Positions 1 to 9,449 of a stretch of 64,000 nucleotides of DNA are shown piece by piece. The stretch is from Ammoniphilus sp. CFH 90114. GTDB taxonomy: Bacteria > Bacillota > Bacilli > Aneurinibacillales > RAOX-1. The notes beneath the pieces are model-generated. The model ran no database searches, was not told the origin of the DNA, and saw only the letters and a program-made list of their open reading frames with translations. Position 1 is the stretch's first letter; every line of letters starts with the position of its first letter. Made by a program: the position numbers and the translations under genes. Location of the stretch: contig NZ_SDLI01000010.1 of NCBI RefSeq assembly GCF_004123195.1, positions 62,001 through 126,000 of the forward strand, given 5' to 3'.

Positions 1-2052
1 CATTTGTGCAATTCTGTCACCCTTAATAAGAGTTACAGTCTTAGTGTTTGCATTCCAAATAATGTTGGACTCAGTTACACCAAGAGCTTCAGCTACGAAA
101 CGTACAGGCAAGAAAGTACGTCCATTGTTGATGTAAGGTGCAACGTCAGCAGTCTTCTCAACACCATCTACTTTGTAAGTAGTAGAATCAATTACAAAGT
201 TTGCAACAGCAGCTGTTTCAGCTGGAGCTGGAGTTATAACTTCAGCTAACACAACTTTTGCTACGTAATCTTTATCTTCAAACATCGCACGTTCATCTGC
301 TTTATCCTCATCGATTTCATCAACGCTATTTTCGATAAGACTTCCACCAATCTTAGCTTCGATAGCACCGTAAGGAACTGTACGGTCAAGAGTTAACTTA
401 CCGCCAGAGATCTTGATCTTAGAAGCTTTAGAGCTTTCACTGTCTACTTTGATCTTAACAACGTTATCCTTACCATCTTCTGTTTTGTCTAATTCCACTT
501 CATCATCAATGTCTAGGTTTCCTTCGAGAACCTCAACTTTTGGTTCTTCTGCCCACTTCATGTTCTCAGGAAGTGCAACAGTTAACCATCCTTCTTTGAT
601 GTTTCCTTTTGCTGTTTCAGTGATGATGATATCGCTCAAATCTTGCTCTTTCAAACCGATTTGAACTTTAGCTGCAGTTGCTTCAACAGTAACTGGAGCA
701 ACAGCTTTACCAAGTACTAACTCTCCTTCGATTCCAGCTTTACTTGTAACCTTAGCTGTGATATCTCCAGTTTTATCAGCTTGGATAGAAGAATAGAACT
801 GAATGGAGAAGTCTGCTTTGCCAGAAAGTTTTTCAATTGTGAATTCAATTTCATTTCGGTCAGAGTTATAAGTGATTCCAGCTTTAGTTAAAGTAACTTC
901 AGAAGCATCCTTTAATTCTGCATCGTAAGCTTTAACCCATGTAGGTAGCTCTACTTTAACTTTACGTCCAGGAATGATAGAACCTGCGATATCTTCCTTG
1001 ATCTTTAATTTAGCAAGTTTCATATCATCTTTATCATCAATATAACGTCCAGCTACTAACTCTTTTGGTTCTCCATCAACAGAAACATTGGTGTTGAAAT
1101 CAGTATATTTCGCAATAACGATATCTGATTCAGTTACTTCATCACCATCAATGTTAAGTTCTACGTCACCATAAGAAGCACCATCTTTAGCGGAGATCTT
1201 AGCATTTTTGATATAAATTGTGCCACGTTGATCTCTAGAACCAGCTGGGTCAAAAGTTAGAACTAGGTTGTTATCATTAAATTTAAGATGATATTCACCA
1301 GCGCCTACATCATCAGCATCTTCAGTGCTTCCAACTTCAGTCAGGCCTCCGAACGCACTAGAGAACTCGATATCAGCTTCTTCCCATTTAAACTTAGAAG
1401 GCAACTTGAAGGTGATACTTTGTTTGTCACTCCCCATAGCATTTACGCTGTTTTCATCCACACGGATCGTAGCGATAGATGAAGCAGAGTCACTTACTTT
1501 TTTCACTTCTTCAACAGTAGTAGTAGTGTTCCCGTCTCCAACTTTAGCAAAAGTATAAGTTCCAGGGGACAAAGTTGTATCCATAGATTCAAGAGTAGCC
1601 TTAAGCTCTCCAGTTGCACCATCTACTTCTACATAGAAAGGAACTTTCATTTCATCAGTTAATTTTTTACCATCTACATCAACACTCAATTCAAGTACTT
1701 GGTTAGTAACAGTTTCAACCTTTGCACCAACTAGATAAGTAGCCAATAAAGATGTGTTTTTATCTTTGTCGTATGCATCTTTAACGAATTTAACTCCTTC
1801 TGGAAGAGTCAAACGGAAGATTTGTCCATTTGTAAATTCAACGTTATCTTCCTTGATTAGAATTTGAGAAACTGGCTTGCCGTAGTCTTTAGACCCTTCG
1901 GAAGTTTCCTCACTCTCATAATCATCAGCGATGCTCGGTACAGTTGTGATTACGTTGTCACTGTCAGCAGACACCGCAAATGGAGCTGCTAAAGAAGCTA
2001 CTAATGCAGCAGTTGTTACTACGTTAATCATCTTTTTGTTAATCTTTTTCAT
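1..2052 (-). CDS. Surface protein with C-terminal copper amine oxidase-like (stalkin) domain, partial
   Basis: The gene runs off the left window edge, leaving 684 codons with no stop seen. It starts at ATG 2052, preceded by GAGGAGG and AAAGG. The first ~28 residues are a signal peptide (lysine-rich start, hydrophobic core, VSA cleavage-like site). A long beta-rich stretch follows, with segments such as NGQIFRLTLPEGVKF near the N-terminus. The last ~60 visible residues are a copper amine oxidase N-terminal-like domain (DVAPYINNGRTFLPVRFVAEALG), a non-catalytic module common in secreted Bacillales proteins. The protein resembles the gene at 56262-57521 at both ends. It is the last gene on this strand after the glycan operon, but has its own promoter. 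The exact role is unknown; a cell-wall or surface structural role is inferred. Confidence 0.85.
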   Translation of the reverse strand, partial: MKKINKKMINVVTTAALVASLAAPFAVSADSDNVITTVPSIADDYESEETSEGSKDYGKPVSQILIKEDNVEFTNGQIFRLTLPEGVKFVKDAYDKDKNTSLLATYLVGAKVETVTNQVLELSVDVDGKKLTDEMKVPFYVEVDGATGELKATLESMDTTLSPGTYTFAKVGDGNTTTTVEEVKKVSDSASSIATIRVDENSVNAMGSDKQSITFKLPSKFKWEEADIEFSSAFGGLTEVGSTEDADDVGAGEYHLKFNDNNLVLTFDPAGSRDQRGTIYIKNAKISAKDGASYGDVELNIDGDEVTESDIVIAKYTDFNTNVSVDGEPKELVAGRYIDDKDDMKLAKLKIKEDIAGSIIPGRKVKVELPTWVKAYDAELKDASEVTLTKAGITYNSDRNEIEFTIEKLSGKADFSIQFYSSIQADKTGDITAKVTSKAGIEGELVLGKAVAPVTVEATAAKVQIGLKEQDLSDIIITETAKGNIKEGWLTVALPENMKWAEEPKVEVLEGNLDIDDEVELDKTEDGKDNVVKIKVDSESSKASKIKISGGKLTLDRTVPYGAIEAKIGGSLIENSVDEIDEDKADERAMFEDKDYVAKVVLAEVITPAPAETAAVANFVIDSTTYKVDGVEKTADVAPYINNGRTFLPVRFVAEALGVTESNIIWNANTKTVTLIKGDRIAQM

Positions 2053-2143
2053 AACCTTTGTTTCTCCTCCTCGTTTATGTTTAGGTTGAGAGTTATTGTT
2101 TTATCTTTTTATATGTCTGTGTGTTAATGTGCCTTTTCTCCTT

Positions 2144-2176
2144 AATTCTACAAAATTCTATGAACTTTGTAGAATT
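2144..2176 (-). promoter_or_regulatory. Perfect 11-bp inverted repeat in the 5' leader
   Basis: AATTCTACAAA (2144-2154) and TTTGTAGAATT (2166-2176) are perfect inverted copies with an 11-nt centre. The element starts about 16 nt downstream of the predicted transcription start. It could be an operator or an mRNA hairpin. No T-run follows, so it is not a terminator. Confidence 0.5.
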
Positions 2177-2198
2177 CTGGAAGAGTCACACGTTTACT

Positions 2199-2227
2199 AG
2201 TATAACTCTTTCACACTTTCTTGTAAA
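2199..2227 (-). promoter_or_regulatory. Sigma-A-type promoter for the stalkin surface gene
   Basis: On the minus strand TTTACA (2222-2227) and TATACT (2199-2204) are separated by exactly 17 bp. The predicted start near 2192 leaves a leader of about 140 nt before ATG 2052. That leader contains the inverted repeat at 2144-2176. Confidence 0.7.
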
Positions 2228-2518
2228 GAACTTTTTTATTCTTTAGTTTGAAACTTGCTCTCAAGTTATACTCAATTAATTAAACGCGTGGTTCCTGAAA
2301 AGGTTGCGGGAGTTCAAAAGATTTTTTAGAAATTCTGACGTTGGACGTTTACTATGTAATCTTTGTCCTTATCTGGATTTTCTAAGTATCTTGTCCCTCT
2401 CACAAGACCTAGTATACTTGGTTCTAAGACTCAGTCCAAGTCAAAGAAAATTCCTGTTTTGGTCACCCCTTCCCGTAATGGATATTTACGGTTTTAAATG
2501 AGTAAGTGAAATGCGAAA
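2228..2518. other. Intergenic spacer with no recognised gene
   Basis: This is the AT-rich space between the promoter of the stalkin gene and the terminator of the glycan operon. A weak hairpin (CCGTAA / TTACGG, 2473-2491) followed by TTTT lies on the plus strand. A 65-codon plus-strand reading frame here has no ribosome site and is not believed. Confidence 0.5.
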
Positions 2519-2541
2519 AGCCACCTGATCAGGTGGCTCTA
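2515..2541 (-). terminator. Rho-independent terminator of the glycan operon
   Basis: The palindrome AGCCACCTGATCAGGTGGCT (2519-2538) abuts the stop codon of the phosphoglycosyltransferase gene. On the minus strand it is followed by TTTTCG. Confidence 0.75.
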
Positions 2542-3951
2542 ATAAGCATTCTTATTAATCAGACCATTGACAATCGTCTTCCAGATAATCTTCATATCAA
2601 ACAGTAGCGTCCAATTCTCAATATAAAAGATATCGTGGACAATACGATCCTCAATGGACGTATCTCCCCTTAGTCCGTTCGCTTGAGCCCAGCCCGTAAT
2701 CCCCGGGCGAACATGATGCTTAATCATGTACTTTGGGATATCCTCTTTAAACTGATCCACAAAATAAGGGCGCTCTGGACGAGGGCCTACTACACTCATG
2801 TCCCCTTTAAGCACATTAAAAAACTGAGGCAGCTCATCCAAGCTTGTTTTACGAAGGAATGAACCAAATTTTGTCTTCCGAGGATCATTTTCCGTAGTCC
2901 ATACCGTGTCAGAAACCTTGGAATTGGATACATGCATCGATCTAAATTTGTACATCATAAAAGGACGTCGGTTGAGACCAATCCGTTCCTGCTTAAATAT
3001 AATAGGACCCGGAGAGGTGAGTTTTATCCCAAGAACAATCATAATTAAAAATGGCAAAGTCAAAATGATCGCTGCCAAAGAAAAGACAATATCAAATGTT
3101 CTCTTCCAGACTCGATTCGATATCTCATCTAGTGGGATCTCACGGACATTAATAAGCGGCATATCCGCAAAGCTGTCAAAAGACGGCTGAGCAGGCAAAT
3201 AACTATAAAAGTCAGGAATAATCAGGGCTTTCACTCCTGCTTTTTCACAAACTTCAATTATCGTTTTGTATTTTTCGTGAGCACGTAAGGGAAGGGCGAT
3301 CACCACTTCATCCACAAGCCGTTCGCCTGCCAAAACTTCAGCTAGCTGATCTACCTTGCCAAGAATAGGTTTATACTTGTTCTTATAGTTACACTGATGT
3401 CTATCAACATAGTCATCCAAGAAACCAATGACTTCGAAACCTAGCTCCGGATGAGCTCCAACATTATCATGAAACTTCCTCCCAAGATGTCCAGCGCCTA
3501 ATATAAGAATAAATTGTTTATTATAGCCCTTTGCTCTAAACTTCTTGAGGGATAGCTTTAATGCCAATCTCAAGCCTAGGATTAGAGTAATATTCAAGCC
3601 TAGGAAGATAGCAAGAAATGCACGCGAAATATCTACTTCTTTATAAAGAAATAAGAAGCTTAATAGGAAGAGCATACTAATAAAATGAACCTGAATGGCC
3701 TTCCCAATTTCATATGCAAACTTCTTCTTTCTCTTCGGCACGTAAAGCGAGAACAAATATCCGGATGCAATGGCAAATGCTCCGTATACCCCTGCCCAAA
3801 ACCCATAAGTTAGAAAGCCTAAATGAGGCTCATAGGTAAACAAGTCTAATTCAAATTTTATTACCCAAGCTAAGACAAAAGAGACTTGGATCATCAAGAA
3901 ATCGGTTAAGGCATAGGTTTGAGTCAAAAATTTCTCTTTCCCTCTTACCAT
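2539..3951 (-). CDS. Undecaprenyl-phosphate sugar phosphotransferase (WcaJ/WbaP/EpsE type)
   Basis: A 470-residue membrane enzyme that should transfer a sugar-1-phosphate from a nucleotide sugar to undecaprenyl phosphate, starting a glycan repeat unit on the inner face of the membrane. Four N-terminal hydrophobic segments precede a CoA-binding-like Rossmann region (ILGAGHLGRKF). A further hydrophobic segment leads into the bacterial sugar transferase domain with KRTFDIVFS, PGPIIFKQERIG, YKFRSM, TSLDELPQFFNVLKGDMSVV and GPRPERP. Length is normal for the polyisoprenyl-phosphate hexose-1-phosphate transferase family. ATG 3951 is preferred: it has GAAGGTG upstream and overlaps the stop of the preceding GT2 gene by 7 nt (ATGGTAA), suggesting translational coupling. 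A TTG start at 4002 is possible but has no ribosome site. It is the last gene of the operon and the second initiating-type transferase in the locus, besides tagO. The sugar is not predictable. Confidence 0.88.
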   Translation of the reverse strand: MVRGKEKFLTQTYALTDFLMIQVSFVLAWVIKFELDLFTYEPHLGFLTYGFWAGVYGAFAIASGYLFSLYVPKRKKKFAYEIGKAIQVHFISMLFLLSFLFLYKEVDISRAFLAIFLGLNITLILGLRLALKLSLKKFRAKGYNKQFILILGAGHLGRKFHDNVGAHPELGFEVIGFLDDYVDRHQCNYKNKYKPILGKVDQLAEVLAGERLVDEVVIALPLRAHEKYKTIIEVCEKAGVKALIIPDFYSYLPAQPSFDSFADMPLINVREIPLDEISNRVWKRTFDIVFSLAAIILTLPFLIMIVLGIKLTSPGPIIFKQERIGLNRRPFMMYKFRSMHVSNSKVSDTVWTTENDPRKTKFGSFLRKTSLDELPQFFNVLKGDMSVVGPRPERPYFVDQFKEDIPKYMIKHHVRPGITGWAQANGLRGDTSIEDRIVHDIFYIENWTLLFDMKIIWKTIVNGLINKNAY

Positions 3952-4820
3952 GGTTTCACCTTCGTCATGTTTAGTAGGATGGATGAAATCAACTTCAGCC
4001 AAATCCCTGTAAAAACCAACCCAGTAACCCAGGTTGGGTATTTATTCCTATAATGTTTATTATAAAACAGAAACATCGCCCGATAGAACTCATAAATGAT
4101 TTTATTTGGCTTTTTTTTACTGCTTGCTCTCTTAAGGTGAAGAATGATTGCTTTAGGATAATATCTAATCTTCCACCCTGCTTGTTTAATTCGATAACAC
4201 CAGTCTATATCTTCTCCATACATAAAGAAGTCCTCATCCAATGGACCTACTTGATCAATGACTTCTCTGCGGAGCAACATGAAGGCTCCTACCAAGCTAT
4301 CCACCTCATGTTCTTGATCCGGATCTAGATGACCCAACTGATATTGATTGAACCTAGGGTTGTTCGGATATCTCTTATGAAAACCAAGCATGTAATAAAA
4401 AGAAGCTTCTGGTGTTGGGTAGCCTCTTTTACACGCTTTATCCAATGTTCCATCTGGCAGAAGAATTTTACAACCGCTAGCCCCTATTGTCGGGTGTTGC
4501 TCCATATAATCCATCATGACTTGAAGGGTATCCTTCTCAATGATGGTATCTGAATTCAATAGTAAAATATATCTGCCTTTTGATTCACTTATTCCTTGAT
4601 TATTCGCTTTAGAAAAGCCGACATTCCTTATATTTTGAATGAAATGTACATCTGGGAAACGATCGATTATAGTATCTAAAAGTCCTGCCTCTGTTGATGC
4701 GTTATCCACGAGGATCAGTTCATACTCGAAGTTCGTTTCGGAACGATATACAGACTCAATGGCCTGTAAGGTTAATTCTTTTGTATTATAGTTGACTATA
4801 ATAATACTCAAATCTATCAT
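3945..4820 (-). CDS. Family 2 glycosyltransferase (rhamnosyltransferase-like)
   Basis: A 291-residue GT-A fold enzyme starting SIIIVNYN. It has the acidic metal/nucleotide region LLLNSDT and the acceptor-side motif DEDFFMYGEDIDWCYR, typical of the WbbL/rhamnosyltransferase branch of GT2. One hydrophobic segment near the C-terminus may attach it to the membrane. It is translated just before the phosphoglycosyltransferase and overlaps it. Its position directly after the dTDP-rhamnose genes makes dTDP-rhamnose a reasonable donor, which is inference. It is separated from rfbD by about 95 nt holding a hairpin, so its expression may be lowered by partial termination. Confidence 0.85.
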   Translation of the reverse strand: MIDLSIIIVNYNTKELTLQAIESVYRSETNFEYELILVDNASTEAGLLDTIIDRFPDVHFIQNIRNVGFSKANNQGISESKGRYILLLNSDTIIEKDTLQVMMDYMEQHPTIGASGCKILLPDGTLDKACKRGYPTPEASFYYMLGFHKRYPNNPRFNQYQLGHLDPDQEHEVDSLVGAFMLLRREVIDQVGPLDEDFFMYGEDIDWCYRIKQAGWKIRYYPKAIILHLKRASSKKKPNKIIYEFYRAMFLFYNKHYRNKYPTWVTGLVFTGIWLKLISSILLNMTKVKPW

Positions 4821-4895
4821 TATCCAAAGACCTCTTATCTAGAATAAGTCCTAGTATATCATGGATTTCACAAGAGTTTGTTATAAAAATATTAA

Positions 4896-4928
4896 CAAAG
4901 AATAAAGCACCTTGCTATAAGGTACTTT
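4896..4928 (-). terminator. Candidate terminator or attenuator after rfbD
   Basis: AAAGCACCTT (4904-4913) and AAGGTACTTT (4919-4928) form a 10-bp stem with one G-U pair. The stem includes the last codons of rfbD and is followed on the minus strand by TTATTCTTTG. The tail is only moderately T-rich, so read-through into the two downstream genes is likely. Confidence 0.5.
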
Positions 4929-5781
4929 TCTGATATTGTTGTATAAACCGTTTCAACGAATCACGCCAAAAAGGCAAATCATTTAACCCGTTTAAGCGAA
5001 TGGCCATGTGATCCATCACAGAATATGCTGGTCTTGGAGCAGGTCTCGGAAATTCAGCTGTTGTTACAGGATTTACTTTCATATGAGTTAAGTGAGCTTC
5101 TTCAAAGATCGCTTTAGCAAACTCAAACCAGGAACAAGTACCTTTATTCGATGCATGATAAACTCCGTAGAGATCAGACAACATGAGTTCCCCAATAAAA
5201 CATGCAAGATCTATAGTAAAAGTAGGCGAACCAATTTGATCATGCACGACATTTAATTCACTTTTGTCTTCTGCCAGCTTTAGCATCGTCTTGACAAAGT
5301 TAGCTCCGTGTAGACCGTATACCCATGAAGTACGTACGATAAAGAACCTCGAATGCAACGCCTGGACAAACTGTTCACCGGCTAATTTAGATCTGCCGTA
5401 TACTCCTAATGGATTAGTAGGCATAAATTCATCGTAAGGCTGAGAAACTTGTCCATTAAACACGTAGTCCGTACTAATGTATACAAGCTTTGCCCCGATT
5501 TCCTCTGAAGCAACGGCTATGTTTCTCGTTCCTAATGCATTAACACGAAAAGCTTCATCCGGTTCGGATTCTGCTAGGTCAACTTTGGTATGGGCAGCAG
5601 AATGGATAACGACATTGGGTGAAACCATTTGAAGGGTTTCCTTGACTTGTTGAAAATTCGTAATATCCAGTTCTTGGCGACTATAGCCAAAGACCTCATA
5701 TCCACTGTTTGTAAACTGCTGAACAAGATCCACACCTAACTGGCCCTTAGCTCCTGTGACAAGAACCCTTAGCTTATCCAT
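4915..5781 (-). CDS. rfbD: dTDP-4-dehydrorhamnose reductase
   Basis: Final step of dTDP-L-rhamnose synthesis: NAD(P)H-dependent reduction of dTDP-4-dehydro-L-rhamnose. The 288-residue protein has the Rossmann motif VTGAKGQLG, STDYVFNG, the YGRSK catalytic Tyr/Lys pair and SWVYG. ATG 5781 is chosen because GGGGAT lies upstream and it overlaps the rfbB stop codon (ATGGATAA). The upstream in-frame ATG at 5796 has no ribosome site. Length is normal. It is the last gene of the rfbA-C-B-D set. Confidence 0.95.
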   Translation of the reverse strand: MDKLRVLVTGAKGQLGVDLVQQFTNSGYEVFGYSRQELDITNFQQVKETLQMVSPNVVIHSAAHTKVDLAESEPDEAFRVNALGTRNIAVASEEIGAKLVYISTDYVFNGQVSQPYDEFMPTNPLGVYGRSKLAGEQFVQALHSRFFIVRTSWVYGLHGANFVKTMLKLAEDKSELNVVHDQIGSPTFTIDLACFIGELMLSDLYGVYHASNKGTCSWFEFAKAIFEEAHLTHMKVNPVTTAEFPRPAPRPAYSVMDHMAIRLNGLNDLPFWRDSLKRFIQQYQKSTL

Positions 5782-6793
5782 CAATTTTATCCCCATACTG
5801 ACGGGAATAGTAGTTCATATAATCACCCGACTTAATCCTCTTCCACCACTCTTGATTATTAAGATACCACTGAATGGTCTCTTCAATACCGGTATCAAAC
5901 GTATACTGAGGTTTCCATCCCAACTCACTCATGATCTTAGTCGGATCAATGGCATACCGTTTATCATGACCTAAACGATCAGCAACATACTTTATTAGAT
6001 CTCTTGATTTTCCGAGTCTGTCAATAATTAGGTCGACGATCTCAATATTTTTGCGTTCATTGTGACCACCAATATTATACACTTCTCCTGGCTTACCCTC
6101 GTGAATAACTAAGTCGATAGCAAAACAGTGATCCTTAACATGAAGCCAATCGCGAACATTATCCCCTCTTCCGTATACCGGGAGTGGCTTGTCTTCTAGA
6201 GCGTTTGTAATCATTAAAGGGATCAACTTTTCAGGGAAGTGGAACGGACCGTAGTTATTGGAGCAACGAGTAATATTCACGTTCATTCCAAAGGTCTCAT
6301 AGTAAGAACGAACAATCATATCGGCTCCTGCTTTACTCGCAGAATATGGGCTATTAGGTGCTAGAGGGGTATCCTCCGTAAAGTACCCTGTCTCACCTAG
6401 CGATCCATAAACTTCATCTGTGGAGATCTGAACATATTTATCTATATGATTTGCTTTCGATACATCTAACAAAGCCTGAGTACCCAAAATATTATTCTTA
6501 ATAAAAATGTCTGGGTCCGTGATACTACGGTCAACATGGGATTCCGCAGCAAAGTTGGCAATGACATTAATCTTATGAGTCTTAACCAGGTAGTCTATTA
6601 ATTCTCGATTTGCAATATCACCTTTAACAAATGTGTAGTTAGGATTTTGCTGAACAGCCGTCAGATTTTCTAAATTTCCCGCATAGGTTAGAAGATCCAG
6701 ATTTATAATTTTGTAATCCTTATATTTCTCTAACATGTAATGGACAAAATTACTTCCGATAAATCCAGCTCCACCAGTTACTAGTATATTCAT
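5774..6793 (-). CDS. rfbB: dTDP-glucose 4,6-dehydratase
   Basis: Converts dTDP-glucose to dTDP-4-keto-6-deoxyglucose, the second step of dTDP-rhamnose synthesis. The 339-residue extended SDR protein shows the NAD motif TGGAGFIG, STDEVYG, catalytic YSASK and the family signature GDNVRDWLHVKDH. ATG 6793 is preferred since GGGAGAG sits 7-8 nt upstream. A longer frame to 6826 would run into the rfbC coding region. It begins 13 nt after the rfbC stop. Confidence 0.96.
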   Translation of the reverse strand: MNILVTGGAGFIGSNFVHYMLEKYKDYKIINLDLLTYAGNLENLTAVQQNPNYTFVKGDIANRELIDYLVKTHKINVIANFAAESHVDRSITDPDIFIKNNILGTQALLDVSKANHIDKYVQISTDEVYGSLGETGYFTEDTPLAPNSPYSASKAGADMIVRSYYETFGMNVNITRCSNNYGPFHFPEKLIPLMITNALEDKPLPVYGRGDNVRDWLHVKDHCFAIDLVIHEGKPGEVYNIGGHNERKNIEIVDLIIDRLGKSRDLIKYVADRLGHDKRYAIDPTKIMSELGWKPQYTFDTGIEETIQWYLNNQEWWKRIKSGDYMNYYSRQYGDKIDG

Positions 6794-6806
6794 CTGTTTC
6801 TCTCCC

Positions 6807-7352
6807 TTAAAAGTTGATCTCCGCATCCTTCAATAGAGGAAGTTTAGAATCTTTATCTGATAAAACAGGATTTGAACTAGGCCAGTCAATTCCAATCGCG
6901 GGATCATTCCAAAGGATACCCCTATCGTTTTCCGGAGAATAATACTCATCGACTTTGTAAAAAACTTGTGTATTAGGCACAAGCGTACAAAATCCATGGG
7001 CAAATCCCTTTGGTACAAGTAGTTGTCTTTTGTTGTCTTCACTTAGGATAACCCCTACCCATTGGCCGAAAGTGGGAGAATGTTCTCGGATATCTACAGC
7101 GACGTCGTAGATAGCGCCAGTTAAAACACGGACTAGTTTGGTTTGGGCCTTTGGATTCAATTGATAGTGGAGACCTCTAATAGTGCCCGTTTCTACAGAT
7201 AAAGATTGATTATCTTGAATGAAGTTAAAATCCAACCCTGCCTGTGTGAACTTGGCACCATTGTAGCTTTCCATAAAAAAGCCTCGATTATCACCAAAGA
7301 CTGCCGGCTCAATAATCACAACACCCTCAAATTTAGTTTGAATAATATTCAT
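6807..7352 (-). CDS. rfbC: dTDP-4-dehydrorhamnose 3,5-epimerase
   Basis: A 181-residue cupin-fold epimerase acting on dTDP-4-keto-6-deoxyglucose. It shows the N-terminal FGDNRGFFMESYN-like region, the active-site segment RGLHYQ and the later FAHGF. Full length for the family. GAGGTAG upstream of ATG 7352. It starts 8 nt after the rfbA stop, within one operon. Confidence 0.95.
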   Translation of the reverse strand: MNIIQTKFEGVVIIEPAVFGDNRGFFMESYNGAKFTQAGLDFNFIQDNQSLSVETGTIRGLHYQLNPKAQTKLVRVLTGAIYDVAVDIREHSPTFGQWVGVILSEDNKRQLLVPKGFAHGFCTLVPNTQVFYKVDEYYSPENDRGILWNDPAIGIDWPSSNPVLSDKDSKLPLLKDAEINF

Positions 7353-7360
7353 CTATGACT

Positions 7361-8254
7361 CTACCTCTCTAGTAAATATAGACTGTGATTAGATTGAGCT
7401 ACTCGAAGCAGGTATTGTCCATATTCATTCTTCAGCATCGGCTCGGCTAAATTTAGCAATTGCTCTCGTGAAATGTAGCCCATATTATAAGCAATCTCCT
7501 CTAAGCAAGCCACCTTCAAGCTTTGACGCTTTTCAATTGTCTCAATGAATTGTGACGCCTCCAACAAGGACTCATGAGTACCGGAATCAAGCCACGCATA
7601 ACCACGACCTAAAATTTCCACGTTAAGCTCGCCCCGTTCAAGGTACACCTTATTTACATCAGTAATTTCTAGTTCTCCACGAGCAGAAGGTTTTATATTT
7701 TTGGCAATCTGCACTACTTGATTATCATAGAAGTATAGTCCAGTTACAGCATAGTTGGACTTTGGTTCTAGTGGCTTTTCTTCAATAGAAATAGCACGTT
7801 TTTGTTCATCAAACTCTACCACACCAAAACGATGCGGGTCACTAACATAATATCCAAACACACTAGCACCGAACTCTCTTCTCGCAGCCTTCTGAAGGAG
7901 CTGAGTAAAACCGTGCCCATAGTAGATATTATCTCCTAAAATAAGGGCCACACTATCATTTCCAATAAACTCTTCTCCGATAATAAAAGCCTGTGCCAAA
8001 CCATCTGGAGAGGGTTGAACTGCATAAGATAAACTAATTCCTAAATCAGAGCCGTCTCCCAGAAGTTGTTGAAATCTTGGTGTATCTTCCGGAGTGGAGA
8101 TTATGAGAATCTCCTGAATGCCCGATAACATAAGAACAGAAAGTGGATAGTAGATCATAGGCTTATCGTAAATTGGCAACAACTGTTTGGATACAGCTCT
8201 TGTTAAAGGATATAAGCGGGTACCACTCCCTCCGGCTAAAATGATACCTTTCAT
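7361..8254 (-). CDS. rfbA: Glucose-1-phosphate thymidylyltransferase
   Basis: Makes dTDP-glucose from dTTP and glucose-1-phosphate, the entry step of the rhamnose pathway. The 297-residue protein begins [18 protein letters not shown] and continues with [12 protein letters not shown], the nucleotidyltransferase signature. ILGDNIYYG and [10 protein letters not shown] are also present. ATG 8254 has AGGGGTG 6-7 nt upstream. A GTG three codons earlier (8263) is less likely. It follows the GT2 gene by about 24 nt. Confidence 0.95.
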   Translation of the reverse strand: MKGIILAGGSGTRLYPLTRAVSKQLLPIYDKPMIYYPLSVLMLSGIQEILIISTPEDTPRFQQLLGDGSDLGISLSYAVQPSPDGLAQAFIIGEEFIGNDSVALILGDNIYYGHGFTQLLQKAARREFGASVFGYYVSDPHRFGVVEFDEQKRAISIEEKPLEPKSNYAVTGLYFYDNQVVQIAKNIKPSARGELEITDVNKVYLERGELNVEILGRGYAWLDSGTHESLLEASQFIETIEKRQSLKVACLEEIAYNMGYISREQLLNLAEPMLKNEYGQYLLRVAQSNHSLYLLER

Positions 8255-8278
8255 ATCAATCACCCCTTAAATTTTTAA

Positions 8279-9232
8279 TCATCTCTTTTTCCTCCAAAAA
8301 AATATCGTTGCAATAAATCCAATGTTTCTTAATACGCCTGACATACAAAAACGATACTTAAATATTGATATTAACCTATAAATTCTATTTTTATTTACAA
8401 GATCTATAAAGCAATCTAGCATCCTAGCTTGATCTATATTTAGTTGTGAATTAAATCTAATCTTAAAGGAAGCACCTTGATTAAAAATTCGCTTTATAGA
8501 TTCATTGACTTTTCCATATTTAGAAGCGAGATATTTTAGTGAGTATTTTTTAGCACCAGTATTATTCTCACTATGCTGACGATATAATATTAGTGGAACA
8601 TTCATATGATGAATTCCAGAATATAAACTAGCAACTAATCCAATCCACCAATCATGCATAATAGCATGATTAGGGATTGGACACGCTAATTCCTTCAAAC
8701 GTTTATTAATCATCATAGTACAACCTGTTACAATATTTTGTACAAGAAGGTGGTTTAAATTTTTATTTGTCGAATTCAGGTTCTGATAATGCCAAAAGGA
8801 CTTTGAAATAAGTTGAAGATGTTCATCAACGACTAAAAGATCAGTATGAAGCAAAAGGGGTTTACTAGGAAATTCTCTTTCAAGTAGATGCATTTTCTCT
8901 ATCGTTAATTCAATCTTATTGTTTAACCAAACATCATCTTGATCGCAAAACATAATATAATTAGCGTCGCAATATTTCAACAGCTCAGAAAAACTTAGGC
9001 TCGGACCTAAATTTCTATGATCATATATAATGGAGATTTTTTTCGGGTGTTTTTCGGAATAATTCCGGATGAGGTTCATTGTATCATCAGTAGATCCATC
9101 ATCCCGTATAATTAATCTCCATTCTTTATATGTCTGGTTAATGATTGATGATAATAGCTCATTTAGATATTTACTGCCATTATAAGTGGAGAGTAAAATA
9201 TCTACCTGACTACTTTCGTATTTTTCACTCAT
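8279..9232 (-). CDS. Family 2 glycosyltransferase
   Basis: A 317-residue cytoplasmic GT-A enzyme with VDILLSTYNGSKYL at the N-terminus, the RDDGSTDDT nucleotide-binding turn and the metal-binding CDQDDVW. These are typical of rhamnosyl- or alpha-L-Rha-transferases in GT2. It is the first gene of the transcript that carries rfbA-C-B-D, so a rhamnosyl donor is plausible but not proven. ATG 9232 is preferred over TTG 9250; neither has a strong ribosome site (AGAAG is the best match). The coding region is AT-rich compared with the rfb genes. Confidence 0.85.
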   Translation of the reverse strand: MSEKYESSQVDILLSTYNGSKYLNELLSSIINQTYKEWRLIIRDDGSTDDTMNLIRNYSEKHPKKISIIYDHRNLGPSLSFSELLKYCDANYIMFCDQDDVWLNNKIELTIEKMHLLEREFPSKPLLLHTDLLVVDEHLQLISKSFWHYQNLNSTNKNLNHLLVQNIVTGCTMMINKRLKELACPIPNHAIMHDWWIGLVASLYSGIHHMNVPLILYRQHSENNTGAKKYSLKYLASKYGKVNESIKRIFNQGASFKIRFNSQLNIDQARMLDCFIDLVNKNRIYRLISIFKYRFCMSGVLRNIGFIATIFFWRKKR

Positions 9233-9275
9233 AAACACTTCTACTTTCAATTTTAAATTAGGCCAGAAATACCGT

Positions 9276-9305
9276 CGTATAATTTTTAATGTGCACTAAA
9301 GTCAA
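9276..9305 (-). promoter_or_regulatory. Promoter for the GT2-rfbACBD operon
   Basis: On the minus strand TTGACT (9300-9305) and TATACG (9276-9281) are 18 bp apart. The predicted start lies about 37 nt before the GT2 ATG. Together with the hairpin just upstream this suggests that the rhamnose genes form their own transcription unit. Confidence 0.6.
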
Positions 9306-9310
9306 TCTGA

Positions 9311-9385
9311 TAAAAACAAAAAACTCGCATTCAAGATTCTAACTTACAGAATTAATAAACACCTTCTTTTAAAGACGAATGCAAG
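9311..9385 (-). terminator. Candidate terminator after the pyruvyl-transferase-family gene
   Basis: CTCGCATTC (9324-9332) and GAATGCAAG (9377-9385) pair over 9 bp with one wobble. On the minus strand the stem is followed by TTTTTTGTTTTT. The loop is long (44 nt), so this is a moderate-confidence call. Confidence 0.5.
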
Positions 9386-9449
9386 CCTCTTTACTGATAA
9401 CCTCTTAGTTTACTAGCTTGATATATTATTAAAAAGTTTAAACCGAGTT

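Noticed and set aside
2304-2501. 65-codon plus-strand frame
   Set aside because: No ribosome site and no recognisable protein; AT-rich spacer.
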